Part shown: positions 24,450 to 33,545 of the stretch, piece after piece
Numbering within the stretch: position 1 is the stretch's first letter
Layout of the letters: the number at the start of each line of letters is the position of its first letter
Source of the DNA: Pseudomonas rustica
GTDB lineage: Bacteria > Pseudomonadota > Gammaproteobacteria > Pseudomonadales > Pseudomonadaceae
Direction: 5' to 3'
Length of the DNA: 64,000 bases
Assembly: GCF_018336155.1 (NCBI RefSeq)
Contig: NZ_JAGYHF010000003.1
Span: 434,001-498,000 of the forward strand
Position numbers and translations under genes: made by a program
The notes under the pieces: model-generated
Told to the model about the DNA's origin: nothing
Database searches by the model: none
Seen by the model: only the letters and a program-made list of their open reading frames with translations

Positions 24450-25973
24450 ATGAAAACGCCCCATGTTTCACACCAACGGCCCGAGGACGAAAATCTCGGG
24501 GTCGGCGCGAATATGGCTTACGGCCTGCAACATGTTCTGACCATGTACGGCGGTATCGTTGCGGTGCCACTGATCATCGGCCAGGCGGCCGGCCTGTCGC
24601 CGGCAGACATTGGTTTGTTGATTGCTGCTTCATTGTTTGCGGGGGGGCTGGCGACGCTGCTGCAAACCCTGGGTCTACCGTTTTTTGGCTGTCAGTTGCC
24701 GCTGGTACAGGGCGTGTCGTTCTCCGGCGTGGCGACCATGGTCGCGATCGTCAGCAGTGGCGGGGAGGGCGGCTTCCAGTCGGTGCTTGGCGCCGTCATT
24801 GCGGCATCGCTGATCGGCTTGCTGATCACGCCGGTGTTCTCGCGCATCACCAAGTTCTTCCCGCCATTGGTCACCGGTATCGTGATCACCACCATCGGCT
24901 TGACGCTGATGCCGGTGGCCGCACGCTGGGCGATGGGCGGCAACAGCCACGCGCCGGACTTCGGCAGCATGCAAAACATCGGTCTGGCAGCAGTGACGCT
25001 GGTGCTGGTGTTGCTGCTGAGCAAGGTGGGCAGCTCAACCATCTCGCGTCTGTCGATCCTGTTGGCCATGGTGATCGGTACGATACTGGCGGTATTCCTC
25101 GGTATGGCTGACTTCTCCAACGTCACCACCGGGCCGATGTTCGGCTTCCCGACGCCGTTCCACTTCGGCATGCCGACGTTCCACTTTGCCGCGATTTTGT
25201 CGATGTGCATCGTGGTTATGGTGACACTGGTGGAAACCTCGGCGGACATCCTCGCCGTCGGTGAAATCATCGGCACCAAAGTCGATTCCAAACGCCTGGG
25301 CAATGGCCTGCGGGCAGACATGCTGTCGAGTATGTTTGCGCCGATTTTCGGTTCGTTCACCCAGAGCGCTTTTGCCCAGAACGTCGGCTTGGTCGCGGTC
25401 ACCGGGATCAAGAGCCGTTATGTGGTGGCCACCGGCGGCGTATTCCTGGTGATCCTTGGCTTGCTGCCATTCATGGGTCGGGTTATCGCAGCGGTACCGA
25501 CTTCGGTACTCGGCGGCGCCGGTATCGTGCTGTTCGGCACTGTGGCAGCGAGTGGTATTCGTACGCTGTCGAAGGTTGATTATCGCAACAACGTCAACCT
25601 GATCATCGTCGCCACCTCGATCGGTTTCGGCATGATCCCGATTGCCGCGCCGAACTTCTACGATCACTTCCCAAGCTGGTTTGCGACCATTTTCCACTCG
25701 GGCATCAGCTCGTCGGCGATCATGGCGATCCTGCTGAACCTGGCGTTCAACCATTTCACCACCGGCAACTCCGATCAACAGTCGGTGTTTGCGGCGGCGG
25801 AAGAGCGGACTCTGCGTTATCGCGATCTGGATGCGCTGCGCGAAGGCGATTATTTCAGCGACGGCAAACTGCATGATTGCGACGGCAATGAAGTGCCGGT
25901 GATCGAGCCGGATGATCACGACCACGGCCATGGCGTGCCGAAAGTGCAGGTGAAAAGCAGCGAGCATGTCTGA
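24450..25973 (+). CDS. NCS2-family xanthine/urate-type nucleobase transporter
   Basis: 507 residues with 12-14 hydrophobic helices. The NCS2 signature QNVGLVAVTGIKSR and the QH motif of helix 1 (AYGLQHVLTMYGG) are present, along with VETSADILAVGEI, the substrate-contact segment with its key Glu in XanQ/UacT-type members. These features point to a proton-coupled xanthine or urate importer rather than a uracil carrier. The C terminus has an extra 50-residue tail ending in a His/Asp-rich stretch. The start at 24450 has GGGAA upstream; an upstream in-frame ATG at 24360 would run through the palindrome at 24370. Confidence 0.88.
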   Translation: MKTPHVSHQRPEDENLGVGANMAYGLQHVLTMYGGIVAVPLIIGQAAGLSPADIGLLIAASLFAGGLATLLQTLGLPFFGCQLPLVQGVSFSGVATMVAIVSSGGEGGFQSVLGAVIAASLIGLLITPVFSRITKFFPPLVTGIVITTIGLTLMPVAARWAMGGNSHAPDFGSMQNIGLAAVTLVLVLLLSKVGSSTISRLSILLAMVIGTILAVFLGMADFSNVTTGPMFGFPTPFHFGMPTFHFAAILSMCIVVMVTLVETSADILAVGEIIGTKVDSKRLGNGLRADMLSSMFAPIFGSFTQSAFAQNVGLVAVTGIKSRYVVATGGVFLVILGLLPFMGRVIAAVPTSVLGGAGIVLFGTVAASGIRTLSKVDYRNNVNLIIVATSIGFGMIPIAAPNFYDHFPSWFATIFHSGISSSAIMAILLNLAFNHFTTGNSDQQSVFAAAEERTLRYRDLDALREGDYFSDGKLHDCDGNEVPVIEPDDHDHGHGVPKVQVKSSEHV

Positions 25974-25988
25974 CCGCTGTAGGTGAAT

Positions 25989-26029
25989 GAAAAAGGGCCG
26001 ATCTGTTAATCAGATCGGCCCTTTTTGTT
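25989..26029 (+). terminator. Terminator of NCS2 transporter gene
   Basis: Perfect stem GGGCCGATCTG / CAGATCGGCCC with a 5-base loop, flanked by A5 and T5, 16 bases after the stop. It can work in both directions. Confidence 0.9.
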
Positions 26030-26033
26030 TGAA

Positions 26034-26094
26034 GATCAAAAGATCGCAGCCTTCGGCAGCTCCTACAGAGATCGGTGTTCTGCGATCTTTTAAT
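26034..26094. repeat. Partial palindromic repeat (family B)
   Basis: One full arm AAGATCGCAGCCTTCGGCAG continuing to CTCCTACAG, then a decayed second part (TGCGATCTTTTAATC). It looks like an eroded copy of the family B element. Confidence 0.65.
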
Positions 26095-26110
26095 CTTTTC
26101 GGCTGCCCAC

Positions 26111-26147
26111 AAAAAAGCCCCTGAATCTTTCAATTCAGGGGCTTTGC
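26111..26147 (-). terminator. Terminator of tRNA-Asn
   Basis: AAGCCCCTGAAT / ATTCAGGGGCTT stem followed, on the minus strand, by a T run (six A residues on the plus strand at 26111-26116). It begins a few bases after the tRNA-Asn 3' end. Confidence 0.85.
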
Positions 26148-26151
26148 TATT

Positions 26152-26227
26152 TGGCTCCACAACCTGGACTCGAACCAGGGACCCAATGATTAACAGTCAT
26201 TTGCTCTACCAACTGAGCTATTGCGGA
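26152..26227 (-). tRNA. tRNA-Asn (anticodon GTT)
   Basis: 76 bases including encoded CCA (26152-26154). Acceptor arms TCCGCAA and TTGTGGA (one G-U pair) and T loop TTCGAGT are intact. The anticodon loop reads CTGTTAA, giving GTT, with discriminator G. Confidence 0.95.
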
Positions 26228-26455
26228 ATTGGTGCGTATGTTACTGATTCAAAAAGAGAAGTCAAGCGCCGATTGTGAAATTGAACGATTTGCCGGGATG
26301 AATGGTGGTTTGTCAGCGATTGGCGGTTACCAGATTCTCGCCAGAGGTCTACCATGGCCGCCCGGAAGTGGTAACACGCGCTACCGGCCATCCGCCGAAA
26401 AGGTACGCGCCATGCATCACATGATCTGTCAGTCCCGCAACAGCGAGGTGTTCGC

Positions 26456-26686
26456 ATGAGCATCGCGCAAATCAGCCTGCCGAAAGGCGTCGGCCCTCAC
26501 GCCGAAAAACTCCTCGATGCGATCACTCAGGCCGGCACCGCTGAAGAACTGAATCGCGCTGGCGGCAAAGCCGAAGGTTTTGTCCTCGGTCTGGAAAGCG
26601 CCAAGGCAATCAAGAGCCAGATCGCCGAATCGCTGTACGTCGTTTATGACGATGCCGCCAGTCAGCGCGCCACCGAATTGGCTTAA
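26456..26686 (+). CDS. Small conserved hypothetical protein
   Basis: 76 residues, soluble, with no signal or membrane helix. GCGAGG lies ahead of the ATG. The composition (rich in Ala, Glu, Leu; helical pattern) and good codon use suggest a real gene; I recall similar short proteins near the aminotransferase gene in other Pseudomonas but cannot name a function. Its stop codon overlaps the stop codon of the opposite-strand gene, so both end in the same four bases. Confidence 0.65.
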   Translation: MSIAQISLPKGVGPHAEKLLDAITQAGTAEELNRAGGKAEGFVLGLESAKAIKSQIAESLYVVYDDAASQRATELA

Positions 26687-26883
26687 CTGCCGAAGGTAAT
26701 GGTGCCGAGCATCAGTTTGGCATAAGCCGCAGTGGCTGCCAATTGCACCAGCCACAGCACCAGACCGCCAAGAAACACCCCGGCCGCCACTTGCAGCACC
26801 AGGCTTTTTTCGCGTTTGGCCGAGGCGCGGGGGGTGAAATCATCCAGATCGTCACGGTCGGCGCGCAGGTTGTCGTTTTTCAT
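26683..26883 (-). CDS. Small single-pass membrane protein
   Basis: 66 residues from the ATG at 26883 (an upstream ATG at 26916 would add 11). The N-terminal half is very acidic and basic (DNLRADRDDLDDFTPRASAKREK), and residues about 31-55 form a strong membrane helix (VLQVAAGVFLGGLVLWLVQLAA), so the N terminus is probably cytoplasmic. CGAGAAA precedes the start. No known domain is recognised. It converges on the previous small gene. Confidence 0.6.
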   Translation of the reverse strand: MKNDNLRADRDDLDDFTPRASAKREKSLVLQVAAGVFLGGLVLWLVQLAATAAYAKLMLGTITFGS

Positions 26884-26919
26884 TGGGTTTCTCGTAGAAT
26901 TCGCAGGTTGACTCATAAC

Positions 26920-27012
26920 CTGTAGGAGCAGAGCTTGCTCGCGAAGGCGTCTGGTCAGTCGCCATCATCACTGGCTGAACCACCGCTATCGCGAGCAAGC
27001 TTTGCTCCTACA
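26920..27012. repeat. REP-type inverted pair (family A variant)
   Basis: TGTAGGAGCAGAGCTTGCTCGCG at 26921 and its inverted partner CGCGAGCAAGCTTTGCTCC at 26990-27008, with about 45 bases between. The outer arm GTAGGAG is shared with family B, while the inner GCTTGCTCGCGA is shared with family A. Confidence 0.8.
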
Positions 27013-27065
27013 ATTTGGATTTGTGTGCAGTTTAGAGGGAATGTTGCATTCCTTCGGACAAATAA

Positions 27066-27097
27066 AAAACGGGAAGCCCCAAGGCTTCCCGTTTTTC
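27066..27097 (-). terminator. Terminator of aminotransferase gene
   Basis: Stem ACGGGAAGCC / GGCTTCCCGT with a 4-base loop, flanked by A and T runs, ending 15 bases beyond the stop of the aminotransferase gene. Confidence 0.9.
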
Positions 27098-27111
27098 ATC
27101 ACGCAGCGTTA

Positions 27112-28308
27112 TCAGATGACCTGAACGATCGCGTCCGTCACAGCCTTGATGTTGCTCTGATTCAGCGCAGCCACGCAGATGCGACCGGTATCCAGTGCGT
27201 AAATGCCGAACTCGTTACGCAGGCGATGCACTTGTTCAGTGGTCAGGCCCGAGTAGGAGAACATGCCGCGCTGACGACCCACAAAGCTGAAGTCGCGGCC
27301 CGGGGCTTTCTCGGCAAGCAGGGCAACCATCTGCTCACGCATGCCGCGAATGCGCAGACGCATTTCAGCCAGTTCCGCTTCCCACTGCGCACGCAGTTCC
27401 GGGCTGTTCAACACGGCGGCGACGATGCTTGCACCGTGAGTCGGCGGGTTGGAGTAGTTGGTGCGGATCACGCGTTTGACTTGCGACAGCACGCGCGCGC
27501 TTTCTTCTTTCGATTCGCTGATGATCGACAGGGCGCCAACGCGCTCGCCGTACAGCGAGAACGACTTGGAGAACGAGCTCGAGACGAAGAAAGTCAGGCC
27601 GGATTCAGCGAACAGGCGCACAGCGGCGGCGTCTTCGTCGATACCGTCGCCAAAACCCTGGTACGCCATGTCGAGGAACGGCACGTGACCTTTGGCTTTA
27701 ACCACTTCCAGCACGTTGTTCCAGTCCGCCGGGGTCAGGTCGACGCCGGTCGGGTTGTGGCAGCAAGCGTGGAGGATAACGATCGAGCCGTTCGGCAGGG
27801 CGTTGAGGTCTTCGAGCATGCCGGCACGGTTAACGTCGTGGGTGGCAGCGTCGTAGTAACGGTAGTTCTGCACCGGGAAACCGGCGGTTTCGAACAGCGC
27901 GCGGTGGTTTTCCCAGCTCGGGTCGCTGATCGCCACGACGGCGTTCGGCAGCAGTTGCTTGAGGAAGTCAGCACCGATTTTCAGGGCGCCAGTACCGCCG
28001 ACGGCCTGAGTGGTGATGACGCGACCGGCGCTGATCAGCGGCGAGTCATTGCCGAACAGCAGTTTCTGCACGGCCTGGTCGTAGGCAGCGATGCCATCGA
28101 TCGGCAGGTAACCGCGCGAAGTGTGTTGAGCGACGCGAATCGTCTCGGCTTCAATAACGGCGCGCAGAAGTGGAATTCGCCCCTCTTCGTTGCAGTAAAC
28201 GCCAACGCCCAGGTTGACCTTGGTGGTCCGGGTATCGGCGTTGAATGCTTCGTTGAGGCCCAGGATTGGATCGCGGGGTGCCATTTCGACAGCGGAGAAC
28301 AGGCTCAT
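27112..28308 (-). CDS. tyrB: Aromatic amino acid / aspartate aminotransferase (class I)
   Basis: 398 residues, the usual length of AspC/TyrB. The enzyme swaps amino groups between aromatic amino acids or aspartate and 2-oxoglutarate using PLP. Seen are LGVGVYCNEEG near the start, HACCHNPTGVDLT (cofactor Asn and Pro), the PLP lysine in SSSFSKSFSLYGERVG, and the C-terminal arginine region of FSYSGLTTEQVHRLRNEFGIY. Divergent from uvrB, as in other Pseudomonas, where the neighbouring enzyme is usually called an aromatic aminotransferase (phhC-like). A TATACT-like -10 lies at about 28392-28397 on the minus strand. AspC is the other name possible. Confidence 0.88.
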   Translation of the reverse strand: MSLFSAVEMAPRDPILGLNEAFNADTRTTKVNLGVGVYCNEEGRIPLLRAVIEAETIRVAQHTSRGYLPIDGIAAYDQAVQKLLFGNDSPLISAGRVITTQAVGGTGALKIGADFLKQLLPNAVVAISDPSWENHRALFETAGFPVQNYRYYDAATHDVNRAGMLEDLNALPNGSIVILHACCHNPTGVDLTPADWNNVLEVVKAKGHVPFLDMAYQGFGDGIDEDAAAVRLFAESGLTFFVSSSFSKSFSLYGERVGALSIISESKEESARVLSQVKRVIRTNYSNPPTHGASIVAAVLNSPELRAQWEAELAEMRLRIRGMREQMVALLAEKAPGRDFSFVGRQRGMFSYSGLTTEQVHRLRNEFGIYALDTGRICVAALNQSNIKAVTDAIVQVI

Positions 28309-28645
28309 TATTACGGCGGCTCTGAATGGATAGTGGAGGGACGTGTGGCGCTCCAGCCGAATGCACTAGAGCGGTGCACAAACGGGGAGCTAGTATAGAG
28401 GCCATCTGCGAGCAATGGCGACAGGCGATTCGGCTTTTCAGGTAAGTTTTTGCGATTATTTCTTGACCGTTAGTCGATTGGCCGTGTCAGAGACTTTACC
28501 GGATGTAGGACGTTTGCCTTGAAAGCAGAGGCAATCGCCACCACATTGAGCACAATCCAGGTTTTTTCTTGCGCGACACCGGTCGTTTGCGGTTGTCCCC
28601 GTGGTGCTCCGCTTTGCGCGGAATGCCGCGATCCCAGAGGTGTAT
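28309..28645. other. Intergenic region between tyrB and uvrB
   Basis: 337 bases holding the divergent promoters. I see no RNA gene and no LexA-type CTG(N10)CAG site that I trust, so SOS control of uvrB cannot be read from this stretch. An AGAGG Shine-Dalgarno for uvrB lies at 28635-28639. Confidence 0.5.
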
Positions 28646-30661
28646 ATGTCCGAATTCCAGCTCGTCACTCGCTTTGAGCCCGCCGGCGATCAGCCGGAAG
28701 CCATCCGCCAATTGGTCGAGGGCATCGAAGCCGGGCTGGCGCACCAGACGCTGCTCGGTGTGACCGGCTCGGGCAAGACCTTCAGCATCGCCAATGTCAT
28801 CTCGCAGATTCAGCGCCCGACGCTGGTGCTGGCGCCGAACAAAACCCTCGCCGCGCAGTTGTACGGCGAGTTCAAGGCGTTCTTCCCGAACAACGCCGTT
28901 GAATACTTCGTTTCCTACTACGACTACTATCAGCCCGAAGCCTATGTGCCGTCGTCCGACACCTTCATCGAGAAGGATGCGTCGATCAACGACCACATCG
29001 AGCAGATGCGCCTGTCCGCGACCAAAGCGTTGCTGGAGCGAAAAGACGCGATCATCGTCACCACGGTGTCTTGCATCTACGGTCTCGGTAGCCCGGAAAC
29101 CTATTTGAAAATGGTCTTGCACGTCGATCGCGGTGACAAGCTCGATCAGCGCGCATTGCTGCGCCGTTTGGCCGACCTGCAATACACCCGCAACGACATG
29201 GATTTCGCCCGCGCGACCTTCCGTGTGCGCGGCGACGTGATCGACATCTACCCGGCGGAATCCGATCTGGAAGCGATCCGCATCGAGTTGTTTGATGACG
29301 AAGTCGAAAGCATTTCCGCGTTCGATCCGCTGACCGGCGAAGTCATCCGCAAGATGCCGCGCTTCACGTTCTACCCGAAGAGCCACTATGTGACGCCTCG
29401 GGAAACCCTGCTCGACGCCATCGAACACATCAAAGTCGAGTTGCAGGAACGCCTCGAATACCTGCGCAGCAACAACAAACTGGTCGAGGCTCAGCGCCTT
29501 GAACAGCGCACCCGTTTCGACCTGGAGATGATCCTCGAGCTGGGTTACTGCAACGGCATCGAAAACTACTCGCGCTATCTGTCCGGGCGTCCGGCCGGTG
29601 CCGCGCCGCCAACCCTTTACGATTATCTGCCGGCGGATGCCTTGCTGGTGATCGACGAATCCCACGTCAGCGTGCCGCAGGTTGGCGCGATGTATAAGGG
29701 CGACCGTTCGCGTAAGGAAACCCTAGTCGAATATGGTTTCCGCCTACCGTCCGCACTGGATAACCGGCCGATGCGTTTCGATGAGTGGGAAGGGGTGAGC
29801 CCGCAGACCATTTTCGTTTCGGCGACGCCGGGCAACTACGAAGCCGAGCACGCCGGGCGCGTGGTCGAGCAACTGGTGCGTCCGACCGGGCTGGTCGATC
29901 CGCAGATTGAAGTGCGTCCGGCGCTGACGCAGGTCGACGATCTGCTATCGGAAATCTCCAAGCGCGTAGCGATCGAAGAGCGCGTGCTGGTCACTACGCT
30001 GACCAAACGCATGGCCGAAGACCTCACTGATTACCTTGCCGATCACGGCGTGCGCGTGCGTTATTTGCACTCGGACATCGACACCGTTGAGCGCGTCGAG
30101 ATCATCCGCGACCTGCGCCTTGGTACGTTCGATGTGCTGGTCGGCATCAACCTTCTGCGTGAAGGTCTGGACATGCCGGAAGTGTCGCTGGTTGCGATTC
30201 TCGATGCGGACAAGGAAGGTTTCCTGCGTTCCGAGCGTTCGTTGATCCAGACCATTGGCCGCGCGGCGCGAAACCTCAATGGCCGGGCGATTCTCTATGC
30301 CGACCGCATGACCGGTTCGATGGAGCGGGCGATTGGTGAAACCGAACGTCGTCGCGATAAGCAGATCGCCTTCAACCTGGAAAATGGCATCACCCCGAAA
30401 GGCGTATTCAAGGACGTCGCCGACATCATGGAAGGCGCCACCGTGCCGGGCTCGCGCAGCAAGAAGCGCAAAGGCATGGCTAAGGCTGCCGAAGAAAACG
30501 CCAAGTACGAAGCCGAATTGCGTTCGCCGAGCGAGATCACCAAGCGTATTCGCGCGCTGGAAGAGAAGATGTATCAACTGGCGCGAGATCTGGAGTTTGA
30601 AGCGGCAGCGCAGATGCGCGATGAGATTGCCAAACTGCGCGAGCGGCTTTTGGCTGTTTGA
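28646..30661 (+). CDS. uvrB: UvrB, excinuclease ABC subunit B
   Basis: 671 residues, full length. UvrB is the damage-verifying helicase-like subunit of nucleotide excision repair, working with UvrA and UvrC. Walker [10 protein letters not shown] is at 38-46, the damage-probing beta-hairpin [13 protein letters not shown] follows at about 92-104, helicase motifs ([12 protein letters not shown]) lie in the second half, and the UVR motif ([19 protein letters not shown]) contacts UvrC at the C terminus. The start [12 protein letters not shown] with AGAGG upstream is preferred to the longer frame from 28601. Confidence 0.97.
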   Translation: MSEFQLVTRFEPAGDQPEAIRQLVEGIEAGLAHQTLLGVTGSGKTFSIANVISQIQRPTLVLAPNKTLAAQLYGEFKAFFPNNAVEYFVSYYDYYQPEAYVPSSDTFIEKDASINDHIEQMRLSATKALLERKDAIIVTTVSCIYGLGSPETYLKMVLHVDRGDKLDQRALLRRLADLQYTRNDMDFARATFRVRGDVIDIYPAESDLEAIRIELFDDEVESISAFDPLTGEVIRKMPRFTFYPKSHYVTPRETLLDAIEHIKVELQERLEYLRSNNKLVEAQRLEQRTRFDLEMILELGYCNGIENYSRYLSGRPAGAAPPTLYDYLPADALLVIDESHVSVPQVGAMYKGDRSRKETLVEYGFRLPSALDNRPMRFDEWEGVSPQTIFVSATPGNYEAEHAGRVVEQLVRPTGLVDPQIEVRPALTQVDDLLSEISKRVAIEERVLVTTLTKRMAEDLTDYLADHGVRVRYLHSDIDTVERVEIIRDLRLGTFDVLVGINLLREGLDMPEVSLVAILDADKEGFLRSERSLIQTIGRAARNLNGRAILYADRMTGSMERAIGETERRRDKQIAFNLENGITPKGVFKDVADIMEGATVPGSRSKKRKGMAKAAEENAKYEAELRSPSEITKRIRALEEKMYQLARDLEFEAAAQMRDEIAKLRERLLAV

Positions 30662-30682
30662 TCAATACGCCCTGACTTCAAA

Positions 30683-30715
30683 CCTGTAGGAGCTGCCGAA
30701 GGCTGCTCCTACAGG
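30683..30715. repeat. Short palindromic repeat (family B, loop deleted)
   Basis: CCTGTAGGAGCTGCCGAAGG runs straight into CTGCTCCTACAGG, so the outer arms of family B are kept but the central GATCTTTTGAT part is missing. It lies 22 bases after uvrB and may act as a 3' hairpin. Confidence 0.75.
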
Positions 30716-30726
30716 ATTGAGTCGGA

Positions 30727-32277
30727 TCAGTGAGATTCGCCGGCCTTTAGCCCCGCCGGGAGCTTTTTGGTCAGTAGAATCGCCAACATACTGACCCCCA
30801 GCGCAATCCCGACAAAGTGAAACGCATCGTTGTAAGCCATGATCGCCGCCTGCTGATGGACGATCTCGCTCAACTTGCCCAGCGCCGCCGTGTCACTGCC
30901 AAACCGATCAGTCATCGACGCCAACCGCTCGGCCACCTGCGGATTGGTCGGCACTACCGCCTCGCGCAAATAATCGAAGTAGGTCTTGGTGCGCGCATCC
31001 AGCAGCGTCGCCAGCAAGGCAATGCCAATCGCACCGCCAAGGTTGCGCAGAATGTTGAACAGGCTCGATGCCGACCCCGCGTCCTGCGGCAGGATGTACG
31101 CCGTGGCAATCAGCGAAATCGTCACCATAATCAACGGCTGCCCCAGCGCCCGGACAATCTGAATCTGATTGAACTGCGGCCCGGCAAAATCCGGGTTGAG
31201 CACTCCCGATGAAAAACTCGCCAGACCAAACAGTCCAAAGCCCAACGTGCACAGCCATTTCGGCGAAATGATCTTCATCAGCTTCGGCACCAGCGGAATC
31301 AGAAACAGCTGCGGCACGCCCATCCACATGATCACTTCGCCGATCTGCAGGGCGTTGTAGTTCTGGATCTGCGCCAGGTACAGCGGCAACAGATAAATCG
31401 AGCCGTACAACCCGACACCCATTCCCAGGCTGGAAATACTCGATAAACCGAAATTGCGATTACCCAGAATGCCAAGGTTGATCAGCGGATTGGGTTTGGA
31501 AATCTGCACGATGACAAAGGTGATCAGACTCACCAGCGCAATACTGCCCAGCGTCACGATCAGGCTCGATTCCAGCCAGTCCTTGCGATGGCCTTCCTCG
31601 AGAAAAACCTGCAAGCAACCGAGGCCGATGCCCAGCGTGAGGATGCCGGTGTAATCGGTGCTTTTGAGCAATTCCCAGTGCGCTTCTTTCTTTTCCAGCC
31701 CATACATCAACCCGGCGATCATGATCAGGCCCGGCGGGATGTTGATATAGAAGATGTATTCCCAGCCCCAGTTTTCCGTGAGCCAGCCGCCCAGCGTCGG
31801 GCCGATTGACGGCGCAAACGTCGCGGTCATGGCGAACATCGCCATGCCTTTGGCGCGGTGGTGTTCGGGGAGTTTGATCAGGGTCAGGGTGAACGCCAGC
31901 GGGATCAGCGCGCCGCCGGTGAAGCCTTGCATGGCGCGAAAGACGATCATGCTCTCCAGGCTCCAGGCCATCGAGCACAGCAGCGATGAAACCAGAAAGC
32001 CCAGCGACACCCAAACCGCCAGTCGTCGCGCCGACAGCAACTGCACCAGCCACGCGGTCAGCGGAATCATGATGATTTCCGCGACCAGATAGGAGGTGGA
32101 AATCCACGAACCTTCTTCCAGCGTCGCCGACAGCGCGCCCTGAATATCCTTGAGCGAAGAGTTGGTGATCTGGATGTCGAGCACCGCCATAAAGGCGCCG
32201 AGCATTACGCTCATCACCGCGATCCAATCGCGCCGGGTCGGTTCGCCGACCGGGCGGATCAGCGAATCACCGGCCAT
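30727..32277 (-). CDS. emrB: EmrB-like DHA2-family multidrug exporter (14 helices)
   Basis: 516 residues with about 14 membrane helices, the DHA2 branch of the major facilitator superfamily. Seen are LGAFMAVLDIQITNSSL in helix 1 (motif D1), the motif-A-like loop LSARRLAVWVSLG, and motif C-like GGWLTENWGWEYIFYINIP in helix 5. It would export drugs or toxic metabolites by proton antiport. It overlaps the adaptor gene by 11 bases. In PAO1 a similar pair lies between uvrB and gltX. No outer-membrane channel gene is adjacent, so it must use one encoded elsewhere. Real substrate unknown. Confidence 0.9.
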   Translation of the reverse strand: MAGDSLIRPVGEPTRRDWIAVMSVMLGAFMAVLDIQITNSSLKDIQGALSATLEEGSWISTSYLVAEIIMIPLTAWLVQLLSARRLAVWVSLGFLVSSLLCSMAWSLESMIVFRAMQGFTGGALIPLAFTLTLIKLPEHHRAKGMAMFAMTATFAPSIGPTLGGWLTENWGWEYIFYINIPPGLIMIAGLMYGLEKKEAHWELLKSTDYTGILTLGIGLGCLQVFLEEGHRKDWLESSLIVTLGSIALVSLITFVIVQISKPNPLINLGILGNRNFGLSSISSLGMGVGLYGSIYLLPLYLAQIQNYNALQIGEVIMWMGVPQLFLIPLVPKLMKIISPKWLCTLGFGLFGLASFSSGVLNPDFAGPQFNQIQIVRALGQPLIMVTISLIATAYILPQDAGSASSLFNILRNLGGAIGIALLATLLDARTKTYFDYLREAVVPTNPQVAERLASMTDRFGSDTAALGKLSEIVHQQAAIMAYNDAFHFVGIALGVSMLAILLTKKLPAGLKAGESH

Positions 32278-33316
32278 CTTCAGGGGCGTCTTTGATGTTC
32301 ACAGTCGCGGTGACTGACATGCCCGGACGGATTTTGCCGTGCAGCGGGTTATCGGCTTTGAAGGTCAGTTTCACCGGAATCCGTTGCACGACTTTGGTGA
32401 AGTTGCCGGTGGCGTTGTCCGGTGGCAACAGGCTGAACTGCGCGCCGGACGCCGCGAACAGGCTCTCGACCCGCGCTTCGATCGGCGTGTCGCCGTATGC
32501 ATCGAAGGTCAGCTCGGCTTTTTGACCGGGCTGCATATGGCCGATCTGGGTTTCCTTGAAGTTGGCCTGCACCCAGATGTCTTCGTCCGGAACGATCGAC
32601 AGCAGATAGGCGCCGGCCTGCACCACTTGACCGTTGCGCGCGGCACGCTGGCCAACGAGGCCGCTGATCGGCGCGTGGATTTCGCTGCGGGTCAGGTTGA
32701 GTTCGGCTTGCGCGATATCGGCGTGGGCGTTGGCGATCTGTGCGTCGAGGCGTTTGATTTCAGCGTTCAGGGCGTTGACCTGCTGGCGCTGACCTTGCGC
32801 GTCAGCCTGTGCTTTAGCCACTTGCGAGCGAGCAATGTGGGCGTCGGCGGAGAGGGTGGTCACGCGTTCTTCGGACACGTAGCCGGGTTTGCGCAGGGTT
32901 TCGGCGCGCGACAAATCCATCTGCGAGCGGCCAAGCGTGGCTTGTGTTGTCGCTACTTGCGCATCGCTGGCGGCGATCAGGCTCGATTGCTGGGTCAATT
33001 TGCTTTGCGCTTGCAGGCGTTCGGCTTCGCGGGTGGCGAGGGCGGCATTGGCGCGGTCTACCGCGAGGCGAAAATCATTCGGTTCGAGGCGTACCAGCAA
33101 CTGGCCTTTTTCGACGTGCTGATTGTCCTGCACCAGCACTTCGTCGATGCGCGCGCCCAATTGGCTCGACACACGAGTGATCTCGCCCTGGACATAGGCG
33201 TTGTCGGTGCTTTCATAAAAGCGTCCCTTGAAGAACCAGTGGGCGAAGAAGCCCCCGGCAATCAGCAGGACGAGCAGCAGGAAAATAAACAGGCGACGCT
33301 TGAGTTGGGCAGGCAT
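32267..33316 (-). CDS. emrA: EmrA-like HlyD-family adaptor
   Basis: 349 residues from the ATG at 33316. One N-terminal membrane helix (LFIFLLLVLLIAGGFFAHWFF, about 9-29) is followed by the first lipoyl half (STDNAYVQGEITRVSSQLGARIDEVLVQDNQHVEKGQLLVRLEP), a long Ala/Gln-rich coiled coil and the second lipoyl half (IHAPISGLVGQRAARNGQVV). It bridges the EmrB-like pump to an outer-membrane channel. The ATG at 33373 would add 19 residues with no homology. It is divergent from gltX with about 230 bases between; no local regulator is encoded. Confidence 0.9.
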   Translation of the reverse strand: MPAQLKRRLFIFLLLVLLIAGGFFAHWFFKGRFYESTDNAYVQGEITRVSSQLGARIDEVLVQDNQHVEKGQLLVRLEPNDFRLAVDRANAALATREAERLQAQSKLTQQSSLIAASDAQVATTQATLGRSQMDLSRAETLRKPGYVSEERVTTLSADAHIARSQVAKAQADAQGQRQQVNALNAEIKRLDAQIANAHADIAQAELNLTRSEIHAPISGLVGQRAARNGQVVQAGAYLLSIVPDEDIWVQANFKETQIGHMQPGQKAELTFDAYGDTPIEARVESLFAASGAQFSLLPPDNATGNFTKVVQRIPVKLTFKADNPLHGKIRPGMSVTATVNIKDAPEDGR

Positions 33317-33545
33317 GGGGCAAACTGTAGTCGAGGAATTGTAAGGAAAGTTATCAGCAGGCAAATTTGGCATACAGCCGATAAACGGTAAATGCCATCT
33401 GTTGATATTCCGCCATTCATCACGGCTTACGGGCCTTACAGACGCAAACTTGGCTTAAATGCCCTGCCTGCTGGAGCGGGGCGGGTGTCGCCTGTTACCA
33501 TTCGCCGCTTGATTGTTTTGCTTTTCATTATTTTCGAGACATGCC

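Noticed and set aside
28309..28645. LexA box upstream of uvrB
   Set aside because: No CTG(N10)CAG site with good flanks was found, so SOS control was not annotated.
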